The position numbers were made by a program, and so were the translations under genes. The notes under the pieces are model-generated. The model had not been told where the DNA came from. It searched no databases and saw only the letters and a program-made list of their open reading frames with translations. 64,000 nt of DNA from Marinobacter sp. LQ44. GTDB lineage: Bacteria > Pseudomonadota > Gammaproteobacteria > Pseudomonadales > Oleiphilaceae. The stretch's first letter is position 1. Each line of letters starts with the position of its first letter. Shown in pieces: positions 1-9,045 of this stretch. Location: the NCBI RefSeq assembly GCF_001447155.2, contig NZ_CP014754.1, positions 3,224,001 to 3,288,000 of the forward strand, in the 5' to 3' direction.

Positions 1-207
1 GCCTTGCGCAGAAAGGACGTGTCCGACTTTACCCGGGCTGCCCGCAAGAGCCCATTGTTCCGACCGCTTGGCCAGTGCGCCATGGACTATGCCCTGCAGG
101 GCGTGACCTCTCTACAGGAGGTTGCACGGGTGGCGGCCACTACAGAAGGTGCATTGCTGGAAGGTGACGATCTGGCAGCCGACGGCGCCATAGGGGTAGA
201 TGACTGA
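1..207 (+). CDS. mshE: MshE, C-terminal end of MSHA pilus assembly ATPase (partial)
   Basis: Only the last 68 codons are in the window; the reading frame is open from base 1. The residues resemble the end of GspE/PilB-type secretion ATPases, and the position directly before mshG fits the usual MSHA gene order. The family powers pilus assembly from the cytoplasmic side of the inner membrane. No Walker motifs are visible because they lie upstream of the window. The stop codon overlaps the mshG start (TGATG), which suggests translational coupling. The name rests mainly on context. Confidence 0.75.
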   Translation, partial: ALRRKDVSDFTRAARKSPLFRPLGQCAMDYALQGVTSLQEVARVAATTEGALLEGDDLAADGAIGVDD

Positions 208-1436
208 TGCAGTTCAGCTACCGGGGTAAAGACAACCGGGGTGTTGTCCAGCAAGGTTCACTGACCGCCGCCAACGTGGATGCGGCGGCCAGTGAACTGA
301 TGCGCCGTGGTATTACCCCGCTGGCCATTCAGGAACAGGTGCAAACGCAATCTGGCATGGACCGGGTAAACAACCTGGCCATCTTCCGCAAAAAAGTAAC
401 GCTGGATGAACTGATTGTGTTCTGCCGGCAAATGCACGCGCTCACCAAAGCGGGCATCCCGCTGATCCGCACCATGCGCGGGTTGGCGGAAACCTCCCGT
501 TCACCGGTTCTGGCGGAGGTACTGGAAGACATCACCAATCGCCTCGAAGGTGGTAACACCATGGCCACGGCCATGCAGGCGCACCCGAAAGTATTCTCCG
601 ACCTGTTCATCGCCATGATCCACGTGGGCGAAAATACGGGCATGCTGGATGACGCGTTCAAGCGCCTGTCGGAAATCCTGGAACTGGAACGGGACACCAA
701 ACGCCGGGTAAAACAGGCCCTGCGTTACCCCACCTTTGTGGTGGTGGCCCTGCTGGCGGCCCTGATGGTGGTGAACTTTCTCGTCATTCCCCGGTTTGCA
801 TCGGTGTTCAGCCGCATGGGGGCCGACTTGCCCTTCCTGACCCAGGTCTTGGTGGGCACGTCTAACTTCCTGCTCAATTACTGGTATGTGATGCTGTTTG
901 GTTTCGCCGCTGCCGGTGTGCTCGTGCGCCAGTGGAAGCAGACAGAACAGGGGCGGGAAATCTGGGACCGCTACAAGCTGAAGCTCCCGATTATCGGCCC
1001 CCTGCTGGAGCTGATTACCCTCAGCCGGTTTGCCCGGAACTTCGCCACCATGCTGAAAGCTGGTATGCCGGTGACCCACGCCTTGACCGTGGTCGCCGAT
1101 GCCACAGACAACGCCTGGATAGCGCACCACATCAAGGATATGCGCCTGGGCATTGAACGCGGCGAAAGCCTGCTGCGCACCGCCCGCGCCAGCGAAATGT
1201 TCACCCCGCTGATTTTGCAGATGATCGCCGTGGGCGAGGAAACCGGCTCGGTGGATGACATGCTCAACAACGTGGCGGATTTCTACGACGAAGACGTGGA
1301 CTACGGCCTGAAACGGCTGGCGGAATCCATAGAGCCGATTCTGATTGTGGCCATGGGCATCCTGGTACTGATATTGGCGCTGGGCGTGTTTCTGCCCATC
1401 TGGGACCTGGGAGCTGCCGCCATGGGGCGCGGGTAG
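207..1436 (+). CDS. mshG: MshG, MSHA pilus inner-membrane platform protein
   Basis: A 409-residue member of the GspF/PilC family, the polytopic inner-membrane protein on which the assembly ATPase acts. Two T2SS-F domains can be seen, at about residues 70-193 and 270-395, each followed by hydrophobic membrane segments (about 168-190, 218-240 and 375-400). The length is normal for the family. The start overlaps the mshE stop and the TAG stop shares its last base with the GTG start of mshF, so the three genes are probably translated in sequence. It is identified by the two-domain architecture and by the downstream set of MSHA prepilins. Confidence 0.92.
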   Translation: MQFSYRGKDNRGVVQQGSLTAANVDAAASELMRRGITPLAIQEQVQTQSGMDRVNNLAIFRKKVTLDELIVFCRQMHALTKAGIPLIRTMRGLAETSRSPVLAEVLEDITNRLEGGNTMATAMQAHPKVFSDLFIAMIHVGENTGMLDDAFKRLSEILELERDTKRRVKQALRYPTFVVVALLAALMVVNFLVIPRFASVFSRMGADLPFLTQVLVGTSNFLLNYWYVMLFGFAAAGVLVRQWKQTEQGREIWDRYKLKLPIIGPLLELITLSRFARNFATMLKAGMPVTHALTVVADATDNAWIAHHIKDMRLGIERGESLLRTARASEMFTPLILQMIAVGEETGSVDDMLNNVADFYDEDVDYGLKRLAESIEPILIVAMGILVLILALGVFLPIWDLGAAAMGRG

Positions 1437-2017
1437 TGCGCGAGCCGGCCTGGTCTTCCGCCAGTGGGCTGGCCAACGCCCGGCGCATGCGATTGTTTGT
1501 CGCTGTTACGGTGCTGTTCACCCTCTGGTGGGTGTTGCTGGGCAAACTGGAGCGCGAGCTGCAGCGGGTGGAACAACAGAGCGTGAACATGGTGTTTAGC
1601 CAGTTACGGGCGGCGCTGGTGGTGAAAGGGGCCGAAACCATGCTGAGCCGGCAGGGCAGTCTGGAGGATCTGGAAGGGCGTAACCCCTTCGACTGGCTGG
1701 ACCACCAATGGCCCACCTACTCGGGCGAATGCAACGATGTAGGTCCGAAGCAAGGTGACTGGTGCTTTCGCCCCGGGCAACAAAAAGAAACAGGCGAAGA
1801 TGGCCAAGGTTGGTTAATTTATAACCCAAAGCAGCCGATAACCATTGAAGGGCTGCTTGCAGAACCCGGCCAACCCCTCGCCTGGACAGTGACAACCGAA
1901 TTTGCAAACCGCAGCGGGAATAACCTGCGGGAGCAAGCACAGCGGCCCACCGGCCTGAAACTGGCACCGGTGCCGTTGACAGAAACCACAGCGAACAGGC
2001 AGGACGCCAGCCGCTGA
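1436..2017 (+). CDS. mshF: MshF, MSHA biogenesis accessory protein
   Basis: A 193-residue protein starting at a GTG that overlaps the mshG stop. It has one N-terminal membrane segment (about residues 17-37, LFVAVTVLFTLWWVLLGKL) and a polar remainder, so it is probably a bitopic inner-membrane protein facing the periplasm. It has no prepilin cleavage motif. MshF proteins are poorly conserved and have no assigned biochemical activity; the name comes from its place between mshG and the first prepilin gene in the standard MSHA order. A 37-bp gap with a GAGG-type ribosome site follows before mshB. Confidence 0.75.
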   Translation: MREPAWSSASGLANARRMRLFVAVTVLFTLWWVLLGKLERELQRVEQQSVNMVFSQLRAALVVKGAETMLSRQGSLEDLEGRNPFDWLDHQWPTYSGECNDVGPKQGDWCFRPGQQKETGEDGQGWLIYNPKQPITIEGLLAEPGQPLAWTVTTEFANRSGNNLREQAQRPTGLKLAPVPLTETTANRQDASR

Positions 2018-2054
2018 CGGGATAACACGACAGATCACAGGCAAGAGGCGACGA

Positions 2055-2564
2055 ATGATGCAGTACAACAGCAGGCAAAAACAGAAGGGTTTCACCCTGA
2101 TCGAGCTGGTGGTGGTGATTGCCATCCTGGCGATACTGGCGGCCTTCGCGTTGCCGAGGTTTGCGCAGCTTTCGGAGCAGGCGCATCAGTCCAGCATTCG
2201 TGCCACTGCTGGGGCATTGGCTGCCGGTGTGGCGCTGACTAAAACGCAGTGGGTTTCCAATGGATTCACCACAGCACAAATTGATGTCCAGGGCTTCGGC
2301 AATGGCAATGTCGATGTCAGCGACGATGGTTGGCCAACGTCAGTGGCTTCGGACGATACCAGTCCTGTGATGACACCAGCGAAATGCCAAGAGGTTTGGC
2401 TGGGTGTGCTTCAGTCGAATGCACCAACAGTGAGTGGAGCGAACCCTGAATACGTAACCACGGTCAGCGGTGGCGACTGTATCTTTACGTACCAGTTGGA
2501 TGGGCAAAATAGCACCATTGGTTACGACGCCGACACCGGTGAAATAACAACAACGATTAATTAA
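2055..2564 (+). CDS. mshB: MshB, type IV MSHA prepilin
   Basis: A 169-residue type IV prepilin. The short leader ends in KG, followed by FTLIELVVVIAILAILAA, the classic type III signal processed by PilD with Glu at mature position 5. The C-terminal part has two cysteines (about residues 111 and 144) that could form the usual pilin disulfide. Two adjacent ATG codons are available (2055 and 2058), with AGAGG upstream. It is called MshB rather than MshA because it comes first; the next gene is more typical of the major subunit. The two are paralogous in the N-terminal 40 residues. Confidence 0.8.
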   Translation: MMQYNSRQKQKGFTLIELVVVIAILAILAAFALPRFAQLSEQAHQSSIRATAGALAAGVALTKTQWVSNGFTTAQIDVQGFGNGNVDVSDDGWPTSVASDDTSPVMTPAKCQEVWLGVLQSNAPTVSGANPEYVTTVSGGDCIFTYQLDGQNSTIGYDADTGEITTTIN

Positions 2565-2611
2565 TCAATTGAATTTCAAAACGACTTAACGAAGAGCGAA
2601 GAGGTAGCACT

Positions 2612-3088
2612 ATGAATGCGATGACAGCAATTGCTTCACGGAAAGACAAAGGTTTCACCCTGATCGAACTGGTTATGGTGATTGTGATTTTGGGTATTCT
2701 GGCGGCGTTTGCTTTGCCGCGGTTTGCGGATTTGAGCGGAGACGCCGAACGAGCTTCTATTGAGGGCGCACGCGGTAGCGTGCAGGCCGCTATGGGGATA
2801 GTTCGTTCCACCGCTTTGGCACGGAGTGAGACAGGTGCTGGTCCAATCACGCTTGAGGGGCAATCGATCAACCTGGTGAATGGATACCTCGCAGCCAGCT
2901 CATTAGAGCAAGCTGCCCAGTTGAGCGATTATGCAATCGGTACAGGTGGAGCTTTCGTTGCCACAGAGGCGGCGGCAAACAAGCCGTGTTTCAATTTCAC
3001 TGAGTCGACCGGAGAGAACATTCCTTCAACTGTCAGCGCTGTTGGTCAGCTGAATGCCGATGCCGACACATGTGTGGTGACACCTTAA
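2612..3088 (+). CDS. mshA: MshA, probable major MSHA pilin
   Basis: A 158-residue prepilin. The 14-residue leader ends in KG, and the mature protein begins FTLIELVMVIVILGILAA, followed by the ALPRFADLSGDAERAS stretch usual in MSHA pilins. The last part holds a cysteine pair (about residues 135 and 155), the expected D-region disulfide. A GAGG ribosome site lies before the start. The family forms the filament of the mannose-sensitive haemagglutinin pilus, used for surface attachment. It is separated by 47 bp from mshB and 63 bp from mshC. MshA and MshB could be swapped in role; size and sequence favour this one as the major subunit. Confidence 0.82.
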   Translation: MNAMTAIASRKDKGFTLIELVMVIVILGILAAFALPRFADLSGDAERASIEGARGSVQAAMGIVRSTALARSETGAGPITLEGQSINLVNGYLAASSLEQAAQLSDYAIGTGGAFVATEAAANKPCFNFTESTGENIPSTVSAVGQLNADADTCVVTP

Positions 3089-3151
3089 CTGCCGACACTT
3101 TACGCGTGATGGATGATCTGGTGAACCTGGGATTGCGAGGTGGGCTGGGAT

Positions 3152-3634
3152 ATGACCAAAGAGTACGCCCTCAATGATTCTGGGTTCACTTTGGTAGAAT
3201 TGGTCATGGTCGTTATCCTTATCGGCGTACTTTCCGCCTTGGGAGTCGGCCTGTTCGCCAGAAACACCGCGTTCTCGCCATTGCTAGCCACCCAACAACT
3301 AGCCTCCGCCACGCTGCTTGCCCAACAAGCAGCGCTGGCGGGTAATACCTCCAATTCCGTAACCATCCGCCAAACCTCGAATGCTTTTGAGTTCGAGGCG
3401 GCGGATTCCCTGTTTTCCATCCGCCGTGAGGGCGCCAGTGTGGCGTATCAGGTAGCCGGTCAATCCGGGCTCACTCCGATTCCTGGCGGCGGGTTTACCA
3501 TCAACTTTGACCGAATGGGGCGCCTGGCGGCACCGTTCAGTGGTCAAAGTCTCCAATTTCAGATCTCAGGTGACAGAGACTTTACCCTTTGCCTGAGCTC
3601 CCTTGGCGCCGTGTATCAGGGGCCTTGTTCATGA
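3152..3634 (+). CDS. mshC: MshC, minor MSHA prepilin
   Basis: A prepilin-like protein of about 160 residues with the cleavage region DSGFTLVELVMVVILIGVLSALG, so the mature N-terminus is Phe with Glu at position 5. I chose the ATG at 3152; a GTG four codons upstream (3140) is possible, and neither has an ideal ribosome site (GCGAGG at 3135-3140 favours the ATG). The C-terminus has a CLSS...GPC cysteine pair. Minor pseudopilins of this class are thought to prime or cap the filament. The stop overlaps the mshD start (ATGA). Confidence 0.82.
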   Translation: MTKEYALNDSGFTLVELVMVVILIGVLSALGVGLFARNTAFSPLLATQQLASATLLAQQAALAGNTSNSVTIRQTSNAFEFEAADSLFSIRREGASVAYQVAGQSGLTPIPGGGFTINFDRMGRLAAPFSGQSLQFQISGDRDFTLCLSSLGAVYQGPCS

Positions 3635-4149
3635 GGCCTTGCCGGCACCCTAGTCTTCGCCAGCAGGGCGCGACCCTGGTGGAGCTGGTGATGACCATTG
3701 TCATTATCAGTATTGCCATCGCCGGCGTTGTTGGTGCCTTTGCCTTGATCACCGGCCGAAGCGCTGATCCCTTGAATCAGACCCGTGCGGTGGCATTGTC
3801 ACAACTCTACATGGACGAAATCCTTTCCAAATCCTTTGCCCATGATTCGCCCGTGGGCGGAGGAGCGGTGGATGCCGGCGATGCGGATTGCAACAACCTT
3901 GGGCCTGATGGCGAAACACGGCGCACGTTCAATGATGTGGACGATTATCACACCCTGAATAACGCGCCGCCCGAGAACAGCGAGGAGGAATCGTTATCGG
4001 GCTACAGCAATTTTCAGGTGTCTATTTCGGTGGCCTGTGCCGGCACAGAAGTGGGCCTGAGCAATCATGAAGCCAAACGCATCGATATCACCGTTACCGA
4101 CCCGTCCGGCAATGCCTACCTGTTCAGTGCCTACCGGGGGAATTTCTGA
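3631..4149 (+). CDS. mshD: MshD, minor MSHA prepilin
   Basis: A 172-residue prepilin-like protein starting at the ATG that overlaps the mshC stop (ATGA at 3631-3634). After a basic leader (RPCRHPSLRQQG) comes ATLVELVMTIVIISIAIAG: the residue after the cleavage Gly is Ala instead of Phe, which is tolerated in GspI/PilV-type minor pilins, and Glu is kept at position 5. The rest is acidic, with two cysteines. Its stop again overlaps the next start at 4149. It probably belongs to the tip complex of the MSHA pilus. Confidence 0.82.
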   Translation: MRPCRHPSLRQQGATLVELVMTIVIISIAIAGVVGAFALITGRSADPLNQTRAVALSQLYMDEILSKSFAHDSPVGGGAVDAGDADCNNLGPDGETRRTFNDVDDYHTLNNAPPENSEEESLSGYSNFQVSISVACAGTEVGLSNHEAKRIDITVTDPSGNAYLFSAYRGNF

Positions 4150-4934
4150 TGCGCCGGCAACAGGGGTTCACCCTGGTTGAGCTGGTGATGGTCATCGTGC
4201 TGTTGGGTATTGTGGCCACCATCTCGGTACAGTTTGTCGCCCTGTCCACACGTGGAGCCCTTGATGTCAGTGACCGGCAACAGCGTGCGCTGCAAGGCGT
4301 GGTGATCAGTGAGCAAATCACTCGGGAGGTTCGCGAAGCGTTTCCCCTGTCCGTTCGCGAGAACGGCGAATGTCTGGAATGGCTGCCGGTGATCGCCGGC
4401 ACCGGCTATGAATCCCTGACAACAGGCCCAGGCTTTGATGAAGTGAGCATAGTACCCTTCGGCCGAGCTGTCCCCGCCGGTGCCCGGCTGGTGGTATACG
4501 GCTACGGCTCGGCCCAGTCCGATCTCTACGGCACCTCCGATCCTGGGCCGGTTTCACCGGCCATTAATGCGGTCGCGGATAGTGATACAACCATTGAACT
4601 GTCCGCCAGTCATCGTTTTCGCGAGCGCTCACCGGAAAAACGCGTTTACGCCATCACAAGCCCGGTCAGTGTCTGTCAGGTTGGGCAATGGCTTTATCGA
4701 TTCACCGGGTACTCTCCAGGCTCCACTCAGCCTTCTGCTGCTGCCCTGAACGGAGCCGGTGGAACTCGGGAGGTTATGAGTGCCAACCTGGTCGGCGGTT
4801 CGTTCGATCTGAAAGTAACGCCACCCTCGTTGCAACGGGCGGCGGTGGTGAATTTTGAATTTGAGTTGGCAAACCTCAATGGTGACGAGACCACTCAATT
4901 AAGCCAGGAGGTGCAAATTCGCAATGTACCCTGA
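4149..4934 (+). CDS. mshO: MshO, minor MSHA prepilin (GspJ/PilW-like)
   Basis: A 261-residue protein with a five-residue leader (MRRQQ) before GFTLVELVMVIVLLGIVATI, the prepilin peptidase site followed by the hydrophobic alpha helix. It is larger than the other minor pilins, as expected for GspJ/PilW-type proteins. The start overlaps the mshD stop by one base and the end overlaps mshP by 11 bp. Family role: a minor pseudopilin of the initiation or tip complex. Nothing unusual is seen in the globular part. Confidence 0.84.
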   Translation: MRRQQGFTLVELVMVIVLLGIVATISVQFVALSTRGALDVSDRQQRALQGVVISEQITREVREAFPLSVRENGECLEWLPVIAGTGYESLTTGPGFDEVSIVPFGRAVPAGARLVVYGYGSAQSDLYGTSDPGPVSPAINAVADSDTTIELSASHRFRERSPEKRVYAITSPVSVCQVGQWLYRFTGYSPGSTQPSAAALNGAGGTREVMSANLVGGSFDLKVTPPSLQRAAVVNFEFELANLNGDETTQLSQEVQIRNVP

Positions 4935-5340
4935 GCGATCGATTCACAATCAGGGCGGTGCCGGTTTGCCGGTCGCTCTGTTTATCATCACCGTACTGGC
5001 GCTGCTGGTGATCGGGATGGCTCAGTTGCAACAGAGTTCCAGCAACGCGGTAAGTCTGCAAATCCAGTCTCAGCGCGCCTTTTTCTCCGCAGAAAGCGGT
5101 GCTCAGGTCGCGGTTGCTGACGTCCTCTATGGCGGGCGGTCCTGTCCGGCTTCCTGGGTGCTGAATTTCACCGAGGCATCCCTTTCAAGCTGCTCGGCGT
5201 TGCTGGCTTGTTCCGCAGAGGATGCATCCGGGAGCACGGGGGGCAGTGGCGGGGACACGCTCTACACCATCACGAGCAGGGGTGTCTGTGGTTCAGGCGC
5301 GGATGCCGCGGAGCGAGTCCTGGAGGTCAGAGTACGATGA
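4924..5340 (+). CDS. mshP: MshP, minor pilin-associated protein (PilX-like)
   Basis: A 138-residue protein with an N-terminal hydrophobic helix (GLPVALFIITVLALLVIGMA) preceded by NQGGA, followed by LQQSSSNAV and a FFSAESGAQ motif typical of PilX/GspK-like pilus proteins. It lacks the canonical FTLIE site. Four cysteines lie in the C-terminal half. The gene starts inside mshO and its TGA overlaps the mshQ start (ATGA at 5337-5340). It probably acts in the periplasm with the other minor pilins. Confidence 0.8.
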   Translation: MYPERSIHNQGGAGLPVALFIITVLALLVIGMAQLQQSSSNAVSLQIQSQRAFFSAESGAQVAVADVLYGGRSCPASWVLNFTEASLSSCSALLACSAEDASGSTGGSGGDTLYTITSRGVCGSGADAAERVLEVRVR

Positions 5341-8300
5341 GGCCCCGTCACTTCTCCTGCGCCATGTTGGCAGTGCTTTTTGCCTTGTTTTTGGTAGCAC
5401 CGCCAGCTTGGGCAGCCCAATGTTCAGATGTGTTCGGTGCTCCCAGTGGTGTCAACAGCAACCTGCAGGCTTCCGGAAATACTCTGGACCTTTCGGGGGT
5501 GCCCTGGGCTAACAATCCATGGCCAGCATCAGGCACGACACTGGCCGCCGGTGACTATTATTTCGGCAGTGCGAGCCTCGGTAATGGGTACCAATTGAAT
5601 GTCGCAGACGGTGCCCAGGTAAGGATTTTTATCAATGGTTCGCAAGGCTTTGGGAATAACATTGCAATCAATGCGGACGGTGATCCGGGCCAGTTGTTAT
5701 TGGTGACCAGAGGCAGTCTGACCTTGGGGAACAACGCCCAGGTCAATGGGCTGCTCTACGCCGCCGGGTCGATCAGCGTTGGCAATAATGCTGTGATCAC
5801 GGGTGGCCTGGCAGCCGGTGGCGGCATCAGCACCGGCAATACCGGCCCGGTGGCAGACTACAGCGGCATTGAGCAGGGCTTGTTGGCCGGACTGTGTGCC
5901 AGACGCGTGGAGCTTTCCGCCAATGGTGACAGTGTTGGACCGGTTGCAGTGGAAGTTGGGAACGCTGTGTCCCTGGCTGTCAGGGGGGAGGGGTGTTCAG
6001 ACGTTGAGTCTACCTTTAACCAGAGGTGGAATGATCGGTGGTTGGTTAACGGTTTACTGGTCCAGTCATCCACTAGTACGCCGACATTATGCGACCGTTC
6101 ACCGGTAACCCGAGCCGTTACATTTGATCAACCGGGTGATTACATAGTGCGGTTCGAATCTCGCTATCAGAACTGCTTTCTGTTTTTCTGCGGAGGCGAA
6201 CAGCCGTTTGGCGAGGATGAGATACTGATCAGGGTTACAGACCCAAATGACGGCCTGACCTGTTTTGTCGATGACTTCGACGGTGGAAGCCTGTCTACGG
6301 ACGATTGGGTTACTTCTGTGGCCAGTGGAAGCTTCACCCCCTCGGTCGTCAACGGTCGATTAAGAATGACCCAAGCCGTCAGTAATCAGTCGACAGCAGC
6401 GACGCTGCAACGAGAGATTCCAGGCGCCGACAATCTGGTGATTCTCGAGTTCGACTATTTCGCTTACGGTGGCAGTGGTGCAGACGGGCTGGCGATTGTG
6501 TTGTCGGATTCCGCTATAACGCCGCAGCCAGGAAGCTTCGGTGGTTCACTGGGATATGCCCAGCGAAACAATGGCGACCCCGGGTTTGCAGGCGGTTGGC
6601 TCGGGATCGGGCTGGATGAGTTTGGCAACTTTTCCAATCCCACAGAGGGGCGGCAGGGAGGCCCCGGTTCCCGGGCAGACGCCGTTGCTATTCGCGGCGC
6701 CTATCAGGGCAATTATCGTTACCTGAGAGGCACCAACACGCTGTCGCCGGGCATCGATCAGGCCGGTACTAACCCCACGGCCCAGCGCTATCGAATCACC
6801 GTTGATTCCAGGCTGGCGGGCCAGGCCATCGTGTCGGTAGAGCGGGATACTTCCGGAAGTGGTAACAATTTCCAGACGCTTATTGCTCCGTTCAATGCGC
6901 TGGCGGAGCCCGGCCAGCCCGCGGTGCCGGAGAATTTCCTGCTCTCCCTGACGGGTTCCACTGGTGGCTCCACCAACATCCATGAGCTTGGAAACATTGA
7001 ACTGTGCGCCTTAAAGTTGAATCCCGTAGGGCAACAGGTAGACCATTTCGAGATCCTTCATGACGGCGTTGCCCTGACGTGCCAACCCGAGACAGTACAG
7101 ATTCGAGCATGCGGCAACGCCGATTGCTCTGAGCTATTCACTGACCCAGTACAGGCGACACTGGCCCCCGCCAACGGTTGGCAAGGTGGCAACGTGGTGT
7201 CGTTGGTCAATGGCTTCGGGGAGGCGACGTTGCAGAACACGTCGCCCGGAACCGTGAGGCTCGATGTTGTTGGATCAAATCCTTCAACACGCCCCCAGGC
7301 CGTGACACTGTGCCAGATAGGCGGATCCTTGTCGGCGTCGAATTGCGACCTGCCCTTCTTTGAATCGGGCCTGGCGTTTGACCTTCCCGATCTGATTTCA
7401 CACCGACCCTCCGGCCCAGTTCAAGTGCGGGCGGTCCGTCAGGACGATGTCACTCAGCAATGTGTGCCGGCGTTTGCCAACCAAACCAAAGCTGTGGAGT
7501 TTTGGTCCGAATACGTAGACCCTGGCCCGGGTGGCCGTGAAGTCAGTCGAGCGGTGTCTTTGAATGGGGCGCCGGTTGGCATAAACGCTTCCGCACCGGC
7601 TGGAATCGATTTGGCATTTGATGGTGATGGCGTTGCGGAGATCGACGTGGTCTACCCGGATGCCGGGCAAATACAGCTCAACGCGCTGTATCGGGGCAGC
7701 GAGGCAACCGAGGATGCCGGCCTGCTGATGCCTGGCGCGGACAGCTTTGTCAGCGTACCCGCCGGCTTTTGTGTTTCCGCGGCATCGTCGTGCTCCCAGG
7801 GTGATGAGACCTGCCCGTTGTTCCGTAGGGCAGGGGAATCCTTTGACCTGACCATTACCGCAGCAGGTTGGCAGAGTGACACAGATGTGGATTTCTGTAC
7901 CGGTAATCCGGTCACGCCAAACTTCGAGCGGCCTGGCATTCCTTTACAGGTGGAGTTGGTGGCCCCTGCCGGTGGCGAGACCGGTGTGGTTTCTCCTGGC
8001 AGTTACGATCATGCTCGAGCCGTTGATGCGCAAACCACGGTAGCTGTAGATCAGTCCGAAGTGGGTGTATTCCGCTTTCTCACAAGCCCCGCGCCCGGTG
8101 CTTATCTGGGGCGGGATCTGCCGCAGGGCCGGAGTGCTCCGGTCGGGCGCTTCTATCCTGATCGCTTCCGGGTCACGGTGGACCCAGGCGCCTTTGAAGC
8201 GGAGTGCGGGGCAGGGCAGTTCACTTACACGGGACAACCGTTCGGTTGGCTGATGGCGCCCACCGCGCTGCTCGAGCCATTGTCTGTGCAGGGAGGGCGA

Positions 8301-9032
8301 ACCCGAAACTACACATCCGACGGCTTCAGGCGACTATCGGTGGCCGGCGTCTCAACACTTGTTCCTATCAATGACCTTGCTGCAACCGATGCCAATGGCG
8401 ACCCAATGACGTTTTCTGCCACTCAGGAGGCGGCCGCACTCAGCGTACAGGAACCCGGACTGATGTTGTTCTCGTTCAACCCGAACGATCAGTTCGAGTA
8501 TCCGAAGAGCCCGGTCACGCGTATAGAGCCATTCTTGCCGCAGTTAGAATTTACCGTCACATCGGTTCAGGATACCGACGGTGTTCAGGCGGAGGAGGCC
8601 CCCTATGACTTCGAACCGGAGGCCTCTTTTGAGATTCGCTACGGCCGGTTGATCATGGAGAACGTTTACGGCCCGGAAACGGTGGAGGCCTTGTTTATGC
8701 CGTTCCGGGTGGAGTCTTTTGAGGGCGGGCGGTTTGTTACCCATGATGCAGACAGTTGCACCACATGGACAACGACCGATATTGATTCGGCCGAAACTCA
8801 CCATGCGCTGCTGGCGGATTCCGGGGTTTTCGACCAAGGCACAGCCGGGCCATTGCGCCTGGAACCTCTTGGTACCCAGGGCACCGATCTGCTGACCTGG
8901 GATGTTCCGGAGTGGCTGGAGTATGATTGGAACAACGATGGGGTGTTAGCAGACCCCCGCGCCACCGCCACCTTCGGCGTCTACCGCGGCAACGACCGCA
9001 TCATCTACTGGCGGGAAGTACCCGCCAACTGA
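5337..9032 (+). CDS. mshQ: MshQ, large secreted MSHA pilus-associated protein with lectin-like domain
   Basis: A 1231-residue protein. The start is the ATG overlapping the mshP stop; upstream in-frame codons run through mshP and are not credible. A Sec signal peptide ends near AWA-AQCSD (about residue 26). Residues 60-185 are rich in GN/NN repeats (LGNGYQ, FGNNIAI, LGNNAQ, VGNNAV), like a beta-solenoid. Residues about 311-556 contain FDYFAYGGSGADGLAIVLSD and a following GWLGIGLDEFGNF, the pattern of an L-type lectin/LamG-like jelly roll. The C-terminal half matches the DUF6701 region of MshQ. It probably sits at the pilus tip or cell surface and binds glycans; that function is inferred. Confidence 0.85.
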   Translation: MRPRHFSCAMLAVLFALFLVAPPAWAAQCSDVFGAPSGVNSNLQASGNTLDLSGVPWANNPWPASGTTLAAGDYYFGSASLGNGYQLNVADGAQVRIFINGSQGFGNNIAINADGDPGQLLLVTRGSLTLGNNAQVNGLLYAAGSISVGNNAVITGGLAAGGGISTGNTGPVADYSGIEQGLLAGLCARRVELSANGDSVGPVAVEVGNAVSLAVRGEGCSDVESTFNQRWNDRWLVNGLLVQSSTSTPTLCDRSPVTRAVTFDQPGDYIVRFESRYQNCFLFFCGGEQPFGEDEILIRVTDPNDGLTCFVDDFDGGSLSTDDWVTSVASGSFTPSVVNGRLRMTQAVSNQSTAATLQREIPGADNLVILEFDYFAYGGSGADGLAIVLSDSAITPQPGSFGGSLGYAQRNNGDPGFAGGWLGIGLDEFGNFSNPTEGRQGGPGSRADAVAIRGAYQGNYRYLRGTNTLSPGIDQAGTNPTAQRYRITVDSRLAGQAIVSVERDTSGSGNNFQTLIAPFNALAEPGQPAVPENFLLSLTGSTGGSTNIHELGNIELCALKLNPVGQQVDHFEILHDGVALTCQPETVQIRACGNADCSELFTDPVQATLAPANGWQGGNVVSLVNGFGEATLQNTSPGTVRLDVVGSNPSTRPQAVTLCQIGGSLSASNCDLPFFESGLAFDLPDLISHRPSGPVQVRAVRQDDVTQQCVPAFANQTKAVEFWSEYVDPGPGGREVSRAVSLNGAPVGINASAPAGIDLAFDGDGVAEIDVVYPDAGQIQLNALYRGSEATEDAGLLMPGADSFVSVPAGFCVSAASSCSQGDETCPLFRRAGESFDLTITAAGWQSDTDVDFCTGNPVTPNFERPGIPLQVELVAPAGGETGVVSPGSYDHARAVDAQTTVAVDQSEVGVFRFLTSPAPGAYLGRDLPQGRSAPVGRFYPDRFRVTVDPGAFEAECGAGQFTYTGQPFGWLMAPTALLEPLSVQGGRTRNYTSDGFRRLSVAGVSTLVPINDLAATDANGDPMTFSATQEAAALSVQEPGLMLFSFNPNDQFEYPKSPVTRIEPFLPQLEFTVTSVQDTDGVQAEEAPYDFEPEASFEIRYGRLIMENVYGPETVEALFMPFRVESFEGGRFVTHDADSCTTWTTTDIDSAETHHALLADSGVFDQGTAGPLRLEPLGTQGTDLLTWDVPEWLEYDWNNDGVLADPRATATFGVYRGNDRIIYWREVPAN

Positions 9033-9045
9033 GCCACCGGCGTTA

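Noticed and set aside
5208..5336. N-terminal extension of mshQ into mshP
   Set aside because: The extension lacks a signal peptide and lies within mshP; the ATG at 5337 begins a clear signal peptide and overlaps the mshP stop.
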